Of a stretch of DNA of 64,000 nt, positions 52,023 through 60,557 are shown one piece after another. Position 1 is the stretch's first letter. The number at the start of each line of letters is the position of its first letter. Below the pieces are notes generated by a model. The model was not told the origin of the DNA. It ran no database searches and saw only the letters and a list, made by a program, of their open reading frames with translations. Source of the stretch: UBA2336 sp046294915 (GTDB taxonomy: Bacteria; Bacteroidota; Bacteroidia; Cytophagales; Cyclobacteriaceae); the NCBI GenBank assembly GCA_046294915.1, contig JBKBOE010000002.1:1-64000 (forward strand). The letters run 5' to 3'. A program made the position numbers and the translations under genes.

Positions 52023-53417
52023 TCAGGGGTTTCCGACCATCTTTTCAGGGCGTACCCACTGGTCGAATTGCTCTGCCGTTACCAATCCAAGTTCAATGGC
52101 CGCTTCGCGCAGGGTTTTATTTTCCTTATGGGCCTTCTTGGCAATTTTGGCGGCATTTTCATAACCAATATGGGGATTGAGTGCCGTAACCAACATTAAC
52201 GAATTTTCCATATGTCTTTTAATGATGGCCTTATTCGGCTCAATGCCTTCAGCACATTTATCGTTAAACGAAACACATGCATCGCCAAGCAGCCTGGCCG
52301 ATTGGAGAACATTGGCGGCAATTAGCGGTTTAAAAACATTCAGTTCAAAATGTCCGGTGGCACCGCCTACTGAAACCGCCACGTCATTGCCAATAACCTG
52401 TGCGCATACCATGGTTAATGCTTCAGGTTGTGTTGGGTTTACTTTACCGGGCATTATGGATGAGCCGGGCTCGTTATCCGGGATGATAATCTCACCAATG
52501 CCGGAACGTGGACCTGAACTGAGCATGCGGATGTCATTTCCGATTTTCATCAGAGCCACCGCTGCACGTTTCAATGCCCCTGATAATTCAACCATGGCAT
52601 CGTGCGCTGCCAGTGCTTCAAACTTATTGGGTGCTGTTACAAACGGATAGCCCGTTAGTTCGGCAATTTTTTTTGCTACTAACACATCATAGCCTTGGGG
52701 GGCATTAAGCCCGGTACCAACAGCAGTCCCCCCTAACGCCAACTCCCTAACCATTTCTAACGCATTTTTAATTGCCCGAATGCTGTTGCTGATTTGCTGA
52801 ACGTACCCTGAAAATTCCTGACCAAGGGTTAGAGGGGTTGCGTCCATGAAATGTGTTCTTCCTGTTTTTACAATGCTGTTGTACTCTTTCGATTTTCTGG
52901 AAAGTGTATCGTGTAGTTTTTGCATCCCTGGTAATGTAATCTCAACTACCTGCTTGTATGCTGCAATGTGCATAGCGGTGGGAAACGTGTCGTTGGACGA
53001 CTGGGATTTGTTCACGTCATCGTTGGGATGAAGAATTTTTTTCTCATCGGTCAGTTTTCCTCCGCTTAACACATGTGCACGGTAGGCGATGACCTCGTTT
53101 ACATTCATGTTGCTTTGCGTGCCCGAACCGGTTTGCCAGATAACCAGCGGAAACTCCCCCTCCAGTTTCCCGCTAAGTATTTCGTCACAAACTTTCCCTA
53201 TGAGATCTTTCTTTTCGACCGGTAGTACGCCCAGTTCATGATTGGCCATGGCGGCTGCCTTTTTCAGGTAGGCAAAAGCATAGATAATTTCTTTGGGCAT
53301 GCTGCCTTCGGGGCCGATTTTGAAATTATTGCGCGAACGTTCGGTTTGTGCTCCCCAATATCTATCGGCAGGTACTTGTACCTCGCCCATAGTATCTTTT
53401 TCAATGCGGTAATTCAT
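52023..53417 (-). CDS. fumC: Class II fumarate hydratase
   Basis: 464 residues from the ATG at 53417 (MNYRIEKDTMGEVQVP); the open frame to 53489 adds a non-conserved leader. It hydrates fumarate to malate in the TCA cycle as a tetramer without iron. SGTQSNMNVNEV, the HPNDDVNKSQSSND block, TGRTHFMDATPLTLGQE and the mobile loop GSSIMPGKVNPTQPE with the catalytic Ser are all visible. No other TCA gene is adjacent. Confidence 0.96.
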   Translation of the reverse strand: MNYRIEKDTMGEVQVPADRYWGAQTERSRNNFKIGPEGSMPKEIIYAFAYLKKAAAMANHELGVLPVEKKDLIGKVCDEILSGKLEGEFPLVIWQTGSGTQSNMNVNEVIAYRAHVLSGGKLTDEKKILHPNDDVNKSQSSNDTFPTAMHIAAYKQVVEITLPGMQKLHDTLSRKSKEYNSIVKTGRTHFMDATPLTLGQEFSGYVQQISNSIRAIKNALEMVRELALGGTAVGTGLNAPQGYDVLVAKKIAELTGYPFVTAPNKFEALAAHDAMVELSGALKRAAVALMKIGNDIRMLSSGPRSGIGEIIIPDNEPGSSIMPGKVNPTQPEALTMVCAQVIGNDVAVSVGGATGHFELNVFKPLIAANVLQSARLLGDACVSFNDKCAEGIEPNKAIIKRHMENSLMLVTALNPHIGYENAAKIAKKAHKENKTLREAAIELGLVTAEQFDQWVRPEKMVGNP

Positions 53418-53464
53418 CAGTGTAAAAATTTCATTAATCCATTCAAAGGTAGAAAAACCCCTAA

Positions 53465-53490
53465 AACAAAAATGCCGGATAACCGGCATT
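53465..53490 (-). terminator. Hairpin terminator after the PorE-like gene
   Basis: AATGCCGG (53471-53478) pairs perfectly with CCGGCATT (53483-53490) around ATAA; on the minus strand it is followed by TTTTTGTTTT. It lies 6 nt after the stop of the OmpA-family gene and separates it from fumC. Confidence 0.88.
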
Positions 53491-53495
53491 GATGG

Positions 53496-55490
53496 TTAAT
53501 TTCCGTCTTTCTTTCGGAAGTATTTGTCTTCATCAAATTCATCCTCGAGCGACTTGGGGACAATGCCAACCTCCAGAATTTTGAACTCCGTTCTGCGGTT
53601 CTTCTGGCGGCCGGCAGGATTATCGGTACCATCCGGATTTGTATTTCGGGCTATTGGCCGGGATTCGCCATAGCCTTTAGCTACTAACCTGTCGTTTGCA
53701 ATTCCGCGCTTTACTAAATAATTCACAGCCGACTCTGCCCGCTTTTGCGACAACCACATGTTGTATTCTTCGGTATCAACACTATCGGTGTGTGAACTCA
53801 GCTCAATTTTAATTTCCGGATTATCTACCAGCAACTGAACAAGCTTATCAAGCTCATGAGCCGCATCGGGCCGGATATCAAATTTGTTGAAGTCGTAATA
53901 AATATTCTCCAGCACGAAGATCTTATTGATTTCAATTTTATCCAGAACAATTAGGGTATCGAATGTAATGTTGGTAACCAGTTCGGTAAGTGTTTTCGGA
54001 TCGACCGACCTGCCCTTTGTTGTGTATTCCTGGCGCTTTACCAGGTAGCCTTCGGTTTCGCCTACCAGGTTATAATCTTCGTTATCATATACGCGGAACA
54101 AAAACTTACCATCGTTTCCGGTTACATAGTCCTGCATCAAATCGCCTTTGGCATCAAGTAAACTCACTTTGGTGTTGGGAAGAATCTGAAGTTTACCTTC
54201 CTTATCAGGAGTATACGTAACGCCAGCCAAATAATAGTTGATTACGCGCAGGTCAGGGTCTTCATTAACAAAGGTGTAGATGTCGTCATCGCCTTTTCCG
54301 CCTTCGCGGTTAGAGGTAAAAAATCCGCGATCGGGCCGAAAGAGAAAAATTCCAAAATCATCGCCAGTGGAGTTTACCGGTTCCCCCAGATTTTCCACGG
54401 TGGTAACTCCTGATGATCGCTTTACTACAAACAGATCCAGTCCTCCGTATCCCGGGTGACCATCAGAGGCCAGATAAAGTTTACCGTCATCGGCTACATA
54501 GGGAAACATTTCGTTTCCGGGCGTGTTGATTTCGGGCCCAAGGTTTCGTACCCGTGCAAACCGGCCACGTGAATCAACCTGCGCAGCATACAAATCGGTA
54601 CCGCCATAGCCTCCTTTTCTGTTTGAAGCGAAATACAAGGTTCGGCCATCGGGGCTGAATGCCGGGGTAGAGTCCCAGAACTCCGGAGTGTTAACTCCTC
54701 CGGTAATTACCTGCGGCTCTGACCAGGTACCGTTTCTGAAACGTGTAATATAAAGGTCAACATCTTCGGCTCCTTTTTTCTTTCCGGTGTTCCCTTTGGC
54801 AAACACCATGGTGCGGCCATCGGGGGTGAACGCTATACAGCCATCGTTTACATTTTCGGTATTGATGTTTGCCGGCAGGGGTGTTAATGTGGCTATATCA
54901 ACATTTGCTCCGCGGCTGGCCACTTTGTACAGGTTTGTAAACGGTGTGCCGGTGGCTGCATACAACTTGCCATTCCCGCGCGAGGAAGTAAAGTAAAGTT
55001 CGTTATTGAGATAAACCGGGTTGTACTCACTTTGAGGCGTATTGAGCAACTCCAGGTTTTTAATCCGGTAAAAGTTTGGTTTCTCTCTTAATTTTTCAAG
55101 ATAGGCCAGCCCTTTTAATTCGATGTTGGCCCGGTCTTTCAACTGGTCGTTTGAGGTACGGCTAATGAGTTGCTCTAACTGCTTGCGGGCTTCGTCATAT
55201 TTTGAATTGGCTTTTAAAGATTGGGCGTAGTAAAACTGAATGGAGTCTTTATCTATTCCGCGACCTCCGGCTTTGGCATAATATAACTCGGATTCTTTCA
55301 GCCGGTTCGATAATCGGTATGCTTCTGCAATAAAATAATTAGCCCGACTTTGGTCCTTAAGTTTAGCTGCTTTTAACAGATTAATGGTGTTTTGATATTC
55401 CCCACGCCTGAATGCCTTGGTGGCTTTCTTCTCAGGGCTACAGCCTACAAACAGGCCTGCAAAAATCAAGAGAAAAATAATTAACCTCAT
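53496..55490 (-). CDS. PorE-like lipoprotein: TPR, propeller, CRD and OmpA domains
   Basis: 664 residues from the ATG at 55490. The lipobox FVGC places Cys17 at the mature end. In order: TPR-like repeats (about 20-130), a propeller of PD40 motifs (about 140-400: AFTPDGRTMVFAKG, AFSPDGRTLYFASN), a carboxypeptidase-regulatory-like beta domain (about 425-510) and an OmpA C-terminal domain (about 540-650: IELSSHTDSVDTEEYNMWLSQKRAES). The order equals that of PorE of Porphyromonas, a type IX secretion component that binds peptidoglycan. Several paralogues exist in this phylum, so the exact role stays open. Confidence 0.82.
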   Translation of the reverse strand: MRLIIFLLIFAGLFVGCSPEKKATKAFRRGEYQNTINLLKAAKLKDQSRANYFIAEAYRLSNRLKESELYYAKAGGRGIDKDSIQFYYAQSLKANSKYDEARKQLEQLISRTSNDQLKDRANIELKGLAYLEKLREKPNFYRIKNLELLNTPQSEYNPVYLNNELYFTSSRGNGKLYAATGTPFTNLYKVASRGANVDIATLTPLPANINTENVNDGCIAFTPDGRTMVFAKGNTGKKKGAEDVDLYITRFRNGTWSEPQVITGGVNTPEFWDSTPAFSPDGRTLYFASNRKGGYGGTDLYAAQVDSRGRFARVRNLGPEINTPGNEMFPYVADDGKLYLASDGHPGYGGLDLFVVKRSSGVTTVENLGEPVNSTGDDFGIFLFRPDRGFFTSNREGGKGDDDIYTFVNEDPDLRVINYYLAGVTYTPDKEGKLQILPNTKVSLLDAKGDLMQDYVTGNDGKFLFRVYDNEDYNLVGETEGYLVKRQEYTTKGRSVDPKTLTELVTNITFDTLIVLDKIEINKIFVLENIYYDFNKFDIRPDAAHELDKLVQLLVDNPEIKIELSSHTDSVDTEEYNMWLSQKRAESAVNYLVKRGIANDRLVAKGYGESRPIARNTNPDGTDNPAGRQKNRRTEFKILEVGIVPKSLEDEFDEDKYFRKKDGN

Positions 55491-55540
55491 TATGTTCCAA
55501 TCAACCATTAAAGTTACGAAGAAAACCTGTTTAGACGGTA

Positions 55541-56038
55541 TCAAACTATAACCTTATCCAGGTATCTTTTCAGCCAGGTGTCGCATGCTGATACAGGCCA
55601 CCTGTTTTTCAAATCGCCAACCGTTTTGGCGCTTGCATCAAAAACCTTTGAACTTCCATTCCATTTGCCTTCAGCCAATGTCGCTCGTAACGCTGCAACT
55701 GGAATAACCACTACGTTTTCATTTATCAAAAAAGCAACCGCATCCCGGTTAAAAAGGTCGAGCGAAAACTGCTTCTCAATTTCCTTCATCAGGTGTACCG
55801 ATTCATCAATGGAACATCCACTGGCTACATTTACCTGTTCATTGGCTGCCAACACAATAAACCGCTGGTAGGAAATTGTGAAGGAAGCCTGAAGCGTTCT
55901 ATTATGGGCGGCCCACCTTTCAGTAAACGCACGAAGTTGCCCGGAAATTGCGGCAACCTCAGCTGGCGTTAACAGTCTGTTGGCCTGGTAAATCCATATT
56001 CTGGAGGATTCGGGTAGTTGATCGAACGGAATAAACAT
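55541..56038 (-). CDS. Conserved hypothetical protein (often labelled ABC transporter ATPase)
   Basis: 165 residues. FIPFDQLPESSRIWIYQANRLLTPAE is the conserved beginning of a Bacteroidota family that databases often call ABC transporter ATPase. No Walker A, signature or Walker B motif exists, so that name is unsupported. It has a conserved Cys (ASGCSIDESVHLM) and a C-terminal WLKRYL. It lies between the HdrB-like gene (17 nt) and the PorE-like gene (50 nt), a neighbourhood I recall from related genomes. Confidence 0.75.
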   Translation of the reverse strand: MFIPFDQLPESSRIWIYQANRLLTPAEVAAISGQLRAFTERWAAHNRTLQASFTISYQRFIVLAANEQVNVASGCSIDESVHLMKEIEKQFSLDLFNRDAVAFLINENVVVIPVAALRATLAEGKWNGSSKVFDASAKTVGDLKNRWPVSACDTWLKRYLDKVIV

Positions 56039-56055
56039 GGAGTCAATCTTACTAC

Positions 56056-56841
56056 TTAGCTTAAACCTTGTGCTTCGGCAATTAGTTCGGCCAGATCCTT
56101 CACCTTAACTTCGGCTTCCTTCTCTTTAGCCTTTACCCCATCCGTAATCATCGTCATGCAAAACGGGCAGGCTACGGCAATGGTGGATGCACCTGTTTGC
56201 AGTGCTTCTTCAGCCCGCTCAATGTTGATTTCCTTTCTGCCCTTCTCGGCATCTTTAAACATCTGGGCGCCTCCCGCTCCGCAGCAAAGGCCGGTGGTGC
56301 GACAGCGTTTCATTTCCACCAGGTCGGCATCCAGCGCCTGGAGTACTGCACGTGGTGCCTCGTAGATAGTATTGGCCCGTCCTAAATAGCAAGAGTCGTG
56401 GTACGTAATTCTCTTTCCTTTAAATGATCCGCCTTCTTTAAGCTTAATCTTTCCTTCATCAATTAGTTGCTGTAAAAATACAGAGTGGTGAATTACTTCA
56501 TAGCTGCCACCCAATTCGGGATATTCATTCTTCAACGTATTAAAACAATGGGGACAAGCCGTAACAATTTTCTTTACGCCATAACCATTTAACACCTGGA
56601 TATTATTCATAGCCTGCATCTGGAAAAGAAATTCGTTGCCGGCCCGTCTTGCCGGATCGCCCGTGCAGGTTTCTTCGGATCCCAGCACAGCGAACTTCAC
56701 ACCCACGGCATTTAAAATTTTTACAAAGGCTTTGGTTACACGCTTATAGCGATCGTCATACGAACCTGCACAACCAACCCAGAAAAGAATTTCAGGCGTT
56801 TCTCCTTTTACCGTAAGATCAGCCAGTGTTGGTACATTCAT
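56056..56841 (-). CDS. HdrB-like iron-sulfur protein with two CCG domains
   Basis: 261 residues. Two cysteine-rich CCG-type domains are visible: the first with VGCAGSYDDR, CTGDPARRAG and ACPHCFNTLKNEY, the second with DSCYLGR, GLCCGAGGAQMF and ACPFCMTMI. The second carries the full CCG-CxxC set that binds an unusual 4Fe-4S cluster for disulfide or quinone redox chemistry. The first lacks the double Cys and may be degenerate. It follows the membrane HdrC-like gene by 16 nt and should form a complex with it. Confidence 0.88.
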   Translation of the reverse strand: MNVPTLADLTVKGETPEILFWVGCAGSYDDRYKRVTKAFVKILNAVGVKFAVLGSEETCTGDPARRAGNEFLFQMQAMNNIQVLNGYGVKKIVTACPHCFNTLKNEYPELGGSYEVIHHSVFLQQLIDEGKIKLKEGGSFKGKRITYHDSCYLGRANTIYEAPRAVLQALDADLVEMKRCRTTGLCCGAGGAQMFKDAEKGRKEINIERAEEALQTGASTIAVACPFCMTMITDGVKAKEKEAEVKVKDLAELIAEAQGLS

Positions 56842-56857
56842 CGTTTAGTCTTTACAG

Positions 56858-58159
56858 TTATACTTCTTTCGACCAGTTAAAGCGATCACTGGGCGAAAAT
56901 TTCCAAGGTGCAAAATTGGTTTCGATGTTCTGGAACATCGCATTCCAGGATGCTGGTGATCCGGATTCTTCCATCGCAACATATCGCCTGAGTTCGGTGA
57001 TTATTTCAAGCGGGTTGATCAACACAGGGCAAGCCTCAACACACGCATTACAACTGGTGCAGGCATTGATCTCTTCTTTCGAGATGTAGTCTCCCAATAA
57101 TGATTTCCCATCGTTTAGTCCGGGCCCGCCTTTTTCTATGCTACGGCCTATTTCTTCAAGGCGGTCGCGTGTGTCCATCATAATTTTGCGGGGCGATAAT
57201 TTTTTACCTGTAAGATTAGCCGGGCATTCACTTGTGCAGCGACCGCATTCCGTGCAAGCATAGGCTGCAATCAGGTTTCCGCGCGACAGATCGTTAACAT
57301 CTTTTGCTCCAAACCTGCCCGGCTCACCCGAAGGGATTGCTGCCTGAGCCAGGCCAAGCATTGACTTTACCTCGTTGGTTACTATGGGCATGTTGTTAAT
57401 ATGACCCTTCGGCTCGAGTTTAGCGTAATATGTATTTAGAAAGGCCATGAAAATGTGCAGGTGCTTAGAATAGGTTACGTAGACAGCAAAGCCGAAAATA
57501 CCCACGATGTGAAACCACCATGCAAATCGCTCAATAAAAACCAAAGCCGATGTATCCAGTTCCTGAAATACAGGAATCAGCAAGCCACTGAAAAATAAAG
57601 GGCCCGTTGTTGTAAAATGCGAATCGCGGGTTTGCAGTACCTGGTCGGCCGCATTCATGGATAATATGGCCAGCATCAAAACTATTTCGGTAACCAAAAT
57701 GAGGTTGGCATCCAGCCGGGGCCAGCTTGTCATTTCGGCCGACCAAAACCTCGGAAGTCTCAACACATTTCTGCGGATGAGGAAGAACACACACGCCAGC
57801 AAAACGGCTACCGCCAGCCATTCAAAAACGTTCATCAGCAGGGAATAAAAGCCGCCAAGCCAGGGTGCAAAAATCCGGTGGGTACCGGCTATTCCATCAA
57901 TTACAAATTCAAGTACTTCTATATTGATAACAAGAAAACCAACATAAATGAAAAGGTGTAACACGGCCGGAATAAACCGGGTAAACATTTTTTTCTGGCC
58001 GAATGCCATGAATAAAACGTTTTTCATTCGCTCGGAAGAACGATCTATTCGATCCATTTTCTTTCCAAGCCGGATATTGTCACGAATACGCAACACCCGT
58101 TTGCGGATTATGTATCCAAATAGAATAAACGTGATGATGAAAAGTACCTGTTGGATCAT
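56858..58159 (-). CDS. Membrane 4Fe-4S protein, HdrC/NarI-like
   Basis: 433 residues. The first 250 residues contain five or six transmembrane helices, like the heme b subunit of nitrate reductase; His residues occur in the helices (HLFIYVGFL and WWFHIVGIFG). The cytosolic part has two 4Fe-4S motifs: CTECGRCTSECPANLTGKK and CTSCNACVEACPVLINP. Together with the HdrB-like protein it should shuttle electrons between the quinone pool and a cytosolic donor. The partner and physiological donor are unknown. Confidence 0.87.
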   Translation of the reverse strand: MIQQVLFIITFILFGYIIRKRVLRIRDNIRLGKKMDRIDRSSERMKNVLFMAFGQKKMFTRFIPAVLHLFIYVGFLVINIEVLEFVIDGIAGTHRIFAPWLGGFYSLLMNVFEWLAVAVLLACVFFLIRRNVLRLPRFWSAEMTSWPRLDANLILVTEIVLMLAILSMNAADQVLQTRDSHFTTTGPLFFSGLLIPVFQELDTSALVFIERFAWWFHIVGIFGFAVYVTYSKHLHIFMAFLNTYYAKLEPKGHINNMPIVTNEVKSMLGLAQAAIPSGEPGRFGAKDVNDLSRGNLIAAYACTECGRCTSECPANLTGKKLSPRKIMMDTRDRLEEIGRSIEKGGPGLNDGKSLLGDYISKEEINACTSCNACVEACPVLINPLEIITELRRYVAMEESGSPASWNAMFQNIETNFAPWKFSPSDRFNWSKEV

Positions 58160-58205
58160 GATGTAAATAAATCGATTAAAGTGGCATTGTCAAAAAAGCT
58201 GCAGT

Positions 58206-58236
58206 TTGGCACCGATTATAAATTTACATACTTTTG
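58206..58236 (+). promoter_or_regulatory. Consensus promoter of the tRNA-Phe gene
   Basis: TTG (58206-58208), 20 nt, TACTTTTG (58229-58236) fits the Bacteroidota consensus. Transcription would start near 58243, about 28 nt before the tRNA. A CCCG/CGGG hairpin lies in that leader. Confidence 0.72.
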
Positions 58237-58270
58237 TGCCCCTCATCCCGGTTTTTAACGGGAGTACTCC

Positions 58271-58343
58271 GGTGACGTAGCTCAGTTGGTAGAGCAAAGG
58301 ACTGAAAATCCTTGTGTCGGGGGTTCAATTCCCTCCGTCACCA
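58271..58343 (+). tRNA. tRNA-Phe (GAA)
   Basis: A 73 nt cloverleaf: acceptor GGTGACG with CGTCACC, D stem GCTC/GAGC with an 8 nt loop, anticodon stem AAGGA/TCCTT with loop CTGAAAA (anticodon GAA at 58304-58306), and T stem GGGGG/CCCTC with loop TTCAATT. The discriminator base is A; CCA is not encoded and must be added. Confidence 0.97.
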
Positions 58344-58352
58344 CTCTTTATG

Positions 58353-58373
58353 GTGCCGGCATCTTGCCGGCAC
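58353..58373. repeat. Perfect hairpin after tRNA-Phe
   Basis: GTGCCGGCA and TGCCGGCAC form a 9 bp perfect stem with a TCT loop, 9 nt after the tRNA. No T run follows. It could help end the tRNA transcript or be a small REP-type palindrome. Confidence 0.6.
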
Positions 58374-58385
58374 GCTCTGTTCCTT

Positions 58386-58589
58386 ATGGAGTATTACGTT
58401 TATATCCTCCAAAGTCAGCTTAACTTATCTTTTTACAAAGGACATACCGATAACCTTAGCCGCAGAATGGACGAGCATAATGCAGGCAAGGTATCTTACT
58501 CTAAAAAATTCAGACCCTGGAATCTCGTTTGGTTTGCATCCAAGCCAACGAAATCCCAGGCGCTTGAAGCCGGAAAGCCTTCATTATAA
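58386..58589 (+). pseudogene. Truncated GIY-YIG nuclease gene
   Basis: 67 codons from ATG 58386. MEYYVYILQSQLNLSFYKG and RRMDEHNAGKVSYSKKFRPWNL hold the first GIY-YIG elements, the Arg and the later segment with a candidate catalytic Glu at ALEAG. Intact single-domain members are about 80-95 residues and continue with a Lys-rich helix ending in a conserved Asn. Here the frame turns to AGKPSL and stops, and no other frame restores the helix, so the copy is probably inactive. It begins 43 nt after tRNA-Phe. Confidence 0.65.
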
Positions 58590-58642
58590 GCCCCCCTTCA
58601 TAAGACCTTTTAAAGTGGCGAAAAAAATTTCAGAAACGTGGC

Positions 58643-59971
58643 CTATTTGAAATGCTTGAGACGAACCACTTCTTCGGGCTTAAGAAAACGCCATTCTCCA
58701 CGGGGCAAGTCTTTTTTATCAAGGCCTGCATATACAGTTCGGTCGAGTTTAACTACCTGGTATCCTAATGTCTCAAAAATTCTACGTACCACACGGTTCC
58801 ATCCAATATGCAATTCCACCCCAATGGTTTTACCATCGGGTGAAACTATGGCCAGGTCATCTACCATAGCCCGGCCTTCTTCAAGTTGCACACCTTCAAT
58901 AATCTTTTGGAAATCCGCCTTGGTGAGCGCTTTGTCGATTTCCACTTTATAAATCTTCTTTACATTGTAGGAAGGATGCGAAAGTTTATCTGCAAGATCA
59001 CCATCGTTGGTTAACAGGAGCAAACCAGTAGTGTTCCGATCGAGACGACCCACCGGGTAAACACGCTCTTTAACTGCATTACCAATGATGTGCATGACTG
59101 TGTTCCTCTCCTGCGGATCACTGGTTGTAGTGAGAAAACCTTTCGGTTTATTCATTAATATATACACCGGTCGCTCAGCACGCAGCACTTTGCCCTCGTA
59201 CCGAACCTCATCGCCCGGGTTTACCTTGTAGCCCATTTCAGTAACCACATTGCCATTAACCGAAATCAATCCCATGGAAATAAGGTTATCTGCCTCACGC
59301 CTTGAGCATACTCCGCTGTTTGAGATGAATTTATTCAGCCGGATTTTCCCTGAACCGGGCGTGGATTCACCATGCTTACCAGCCTCCTTCAGCGTTTCAT
59401 GCCGGCTGAATTTTTGCTTGTTGAAAAATCCACGCTTTTCAGAAGCCGAATCTTCGCGCTTACGAGGTGCTTTCAAATATGGTTTCTTCTGGAAACGATC
59501 TGCACTGGGTTTATAGTCGGCTGGTTTCTTGCGAAACGTGGTGCGTTTATGCTGATCCTCCTTCCTGTCACCGGAACTTTGCTTCGAAAATTTTTTTTCA
59601 GATGATGTGCGCTCTTCGCGTAAACCTGAAGACCTTTTGAATAGACTTTTCTCAAATCGGTCATCGCTTCCCGGCTTACTCCTTTCGGAAAATCGTCCAG
59701 TGGACTTTTTGCGAAACGATGCGCGATCCGGCTGATCTTCCCTCCCCGGGCCCGTTGCTCTCTTTGAAAATCGTTTCCCGAATGGTCGAGGTTCCTCAGA
59801 AAACCGGGAGGATTTTTTGAAGGGCTTTTTTCCGAACCGGGCTCCGCCTTTTTGTTCACTCTTTTCGGTAAAACGGCTGGAAAAATTGCTGCGCGAATTC
59901 CTGCGCCTGCCCGACCCGGAGCCTGACTTTCTACTGCCACCCGAACGGCCTGCTGACTCAGATCTGGGCAT
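58643..59971 (-). CDS. RluB-type rRNA pseudouridine synthase with long basic N-terminal tail
   Basis: 442 residues. The catalytic half (about 205-442) starts with an S4 RNA-binding domain (IRLNKFISNSGVCSRREADNLI), followed by YILMNKPKGFLTT and the RsuA/RluB active site GRLDRNTTGLLLL with Asp311, and the KVEIDKAL and GWNRVVRRIFETLGY blocks. Its target should be a uridine of rRNA helix 80-93 type or 16S rRNA. The first about 200 residues are disordered, rich in Arg, Ser, Phe and Lys with RFSE/KKSS-type repeats. It overlaps scpB by 14 nt. Confidence 0.9.
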   Translation of the reverse strand: MPRSESAGRSGGSRKSGSGSGRRRNSRSNFSSRFTEKSEQKGGARFGKKPFKKSSRFSEEPRPFGKRFSKRATGPGREDQPDRASFRKKSTGRFSERSKPGSDDRFEKSLFKRSSGLREERTSSEKKFSKQSSGDRKEDQHKRTTFRKKPADYKPSADRFQKKPYLKAPRKREDSASEKRGFFNKQKFSRHETLKEAGKHGESTPGSGKIRLNKFISNSGVCSRREADNLISMGLISVNGNVVTEMGYKVNPGDEVRYEGKVLRAERPVYILMNKPKGFLTTTSDPQERNTVMHIIGNAVKERVYPVGRLDRNTTGLLLLTNDGDLADKLSHPSYNVKKIYKVEIDKALTKADFQKIIEGVQLEEGRAMVDDLAIVSPDGKTIGVELHIGWNRVVRRIFETLGYQVVKLDRTVYAGLDKKDLPRGEWRFLKPEEVVRLKHFK

Positions 59972-60542
59972 CGGGGTCTTTTAAATCGGTGTTCTCTCCA
60001 ATAGTATTTACTTCACCGGAAAAATCTTTGGGCGTTGGCAAATCGGATAAATCATTGATACCAAAGTACTCCATAAATTTTTGTGTTGTGCCATAGAGCA
60101 ATGGCCGCCCAACCGTATGCGCTTTGCCCGTTATTTCTATCAGGCCTTTATCAAGCAGTTTCTGAATGGCGTAATCACAGTTAACTCCCCGGATTGTTTC
60201 TACCTCGGGCTTTGATATTGGTTGCCGGTATGCAATAATGGAGAGGGTCTCCATGGCTGAAACCGATAACCTTTTCTTGGATTGCTGTTTAAGTAAAATG
60301 CCAATGCTGGCCTGGTAGGCCGGCTTGGTAAGAAACTGGTAGCCTCCGGCACTTTTATTTAGCTGGAAGGAGAATTCATCAGACTGAAACTTTTCATCCA
60401 GCCGTTTGATGGCGTTCACGATGTCCTCTTCGGGTACTTCAGCATTAAACATTTCTGAGAGGCACGCCTGTATGTCTGCAACTTTAATCGGTGAAACCGA
60501 GCAGAAAATCAGTGCTTCAATATGATTTTGAAGAAAATCCAT
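59958..60542 (-). CDS. scpB: Segregation and condensation protein B
   Basis: 194 residues, the normal size. HIEALIFCSVSPIKVADIQACLSE and SAMETLSIIAYRQPISKPEVETIRGVNCDYAIQKLLDKGLIEITG are the two winged-helix domains. VGRPLLYGTTQKFMEYFGINDLSDLP is the conserved end of the second domain. With ScpA and SMC it helps to condense and separate chromosomes. scpA is not in the window. The last 30 residues are acidic. Confidence 0.95.
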   Translation of the reverse strand: MDFLQNHIEALIFCSVSPIKVADIQACLSEMFNAEVPEEDIVNAIKRLDEKFQSDEFSFQLNKSAGGYQFLTKPAYQASIGILLKQQSKKRLSVSAMETLSIIAYRQPISKPEVETIRGVNCDYAIQKLLDKGLIEITGKAHTVGRPLLYGTTQKFMEYFGINDLSDLPTPKDFSGEVNTIGENTDLKDPDAQI

Positions 60543-60557
60543 TTCTCACATGGATAC

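Noticed and set aside
53418..53489. 24-residue N-terminal extension of fumarase
   Set aside because: The sequence is not conserved, covers the terminator hairpin of the preceding gene, and the family starts at MNYRIEKDTMG.
55541..56038. ABC transporter ATPase function
   Set aside because: No Walker A, signature or Walker B motif can be found in the 165 residues.
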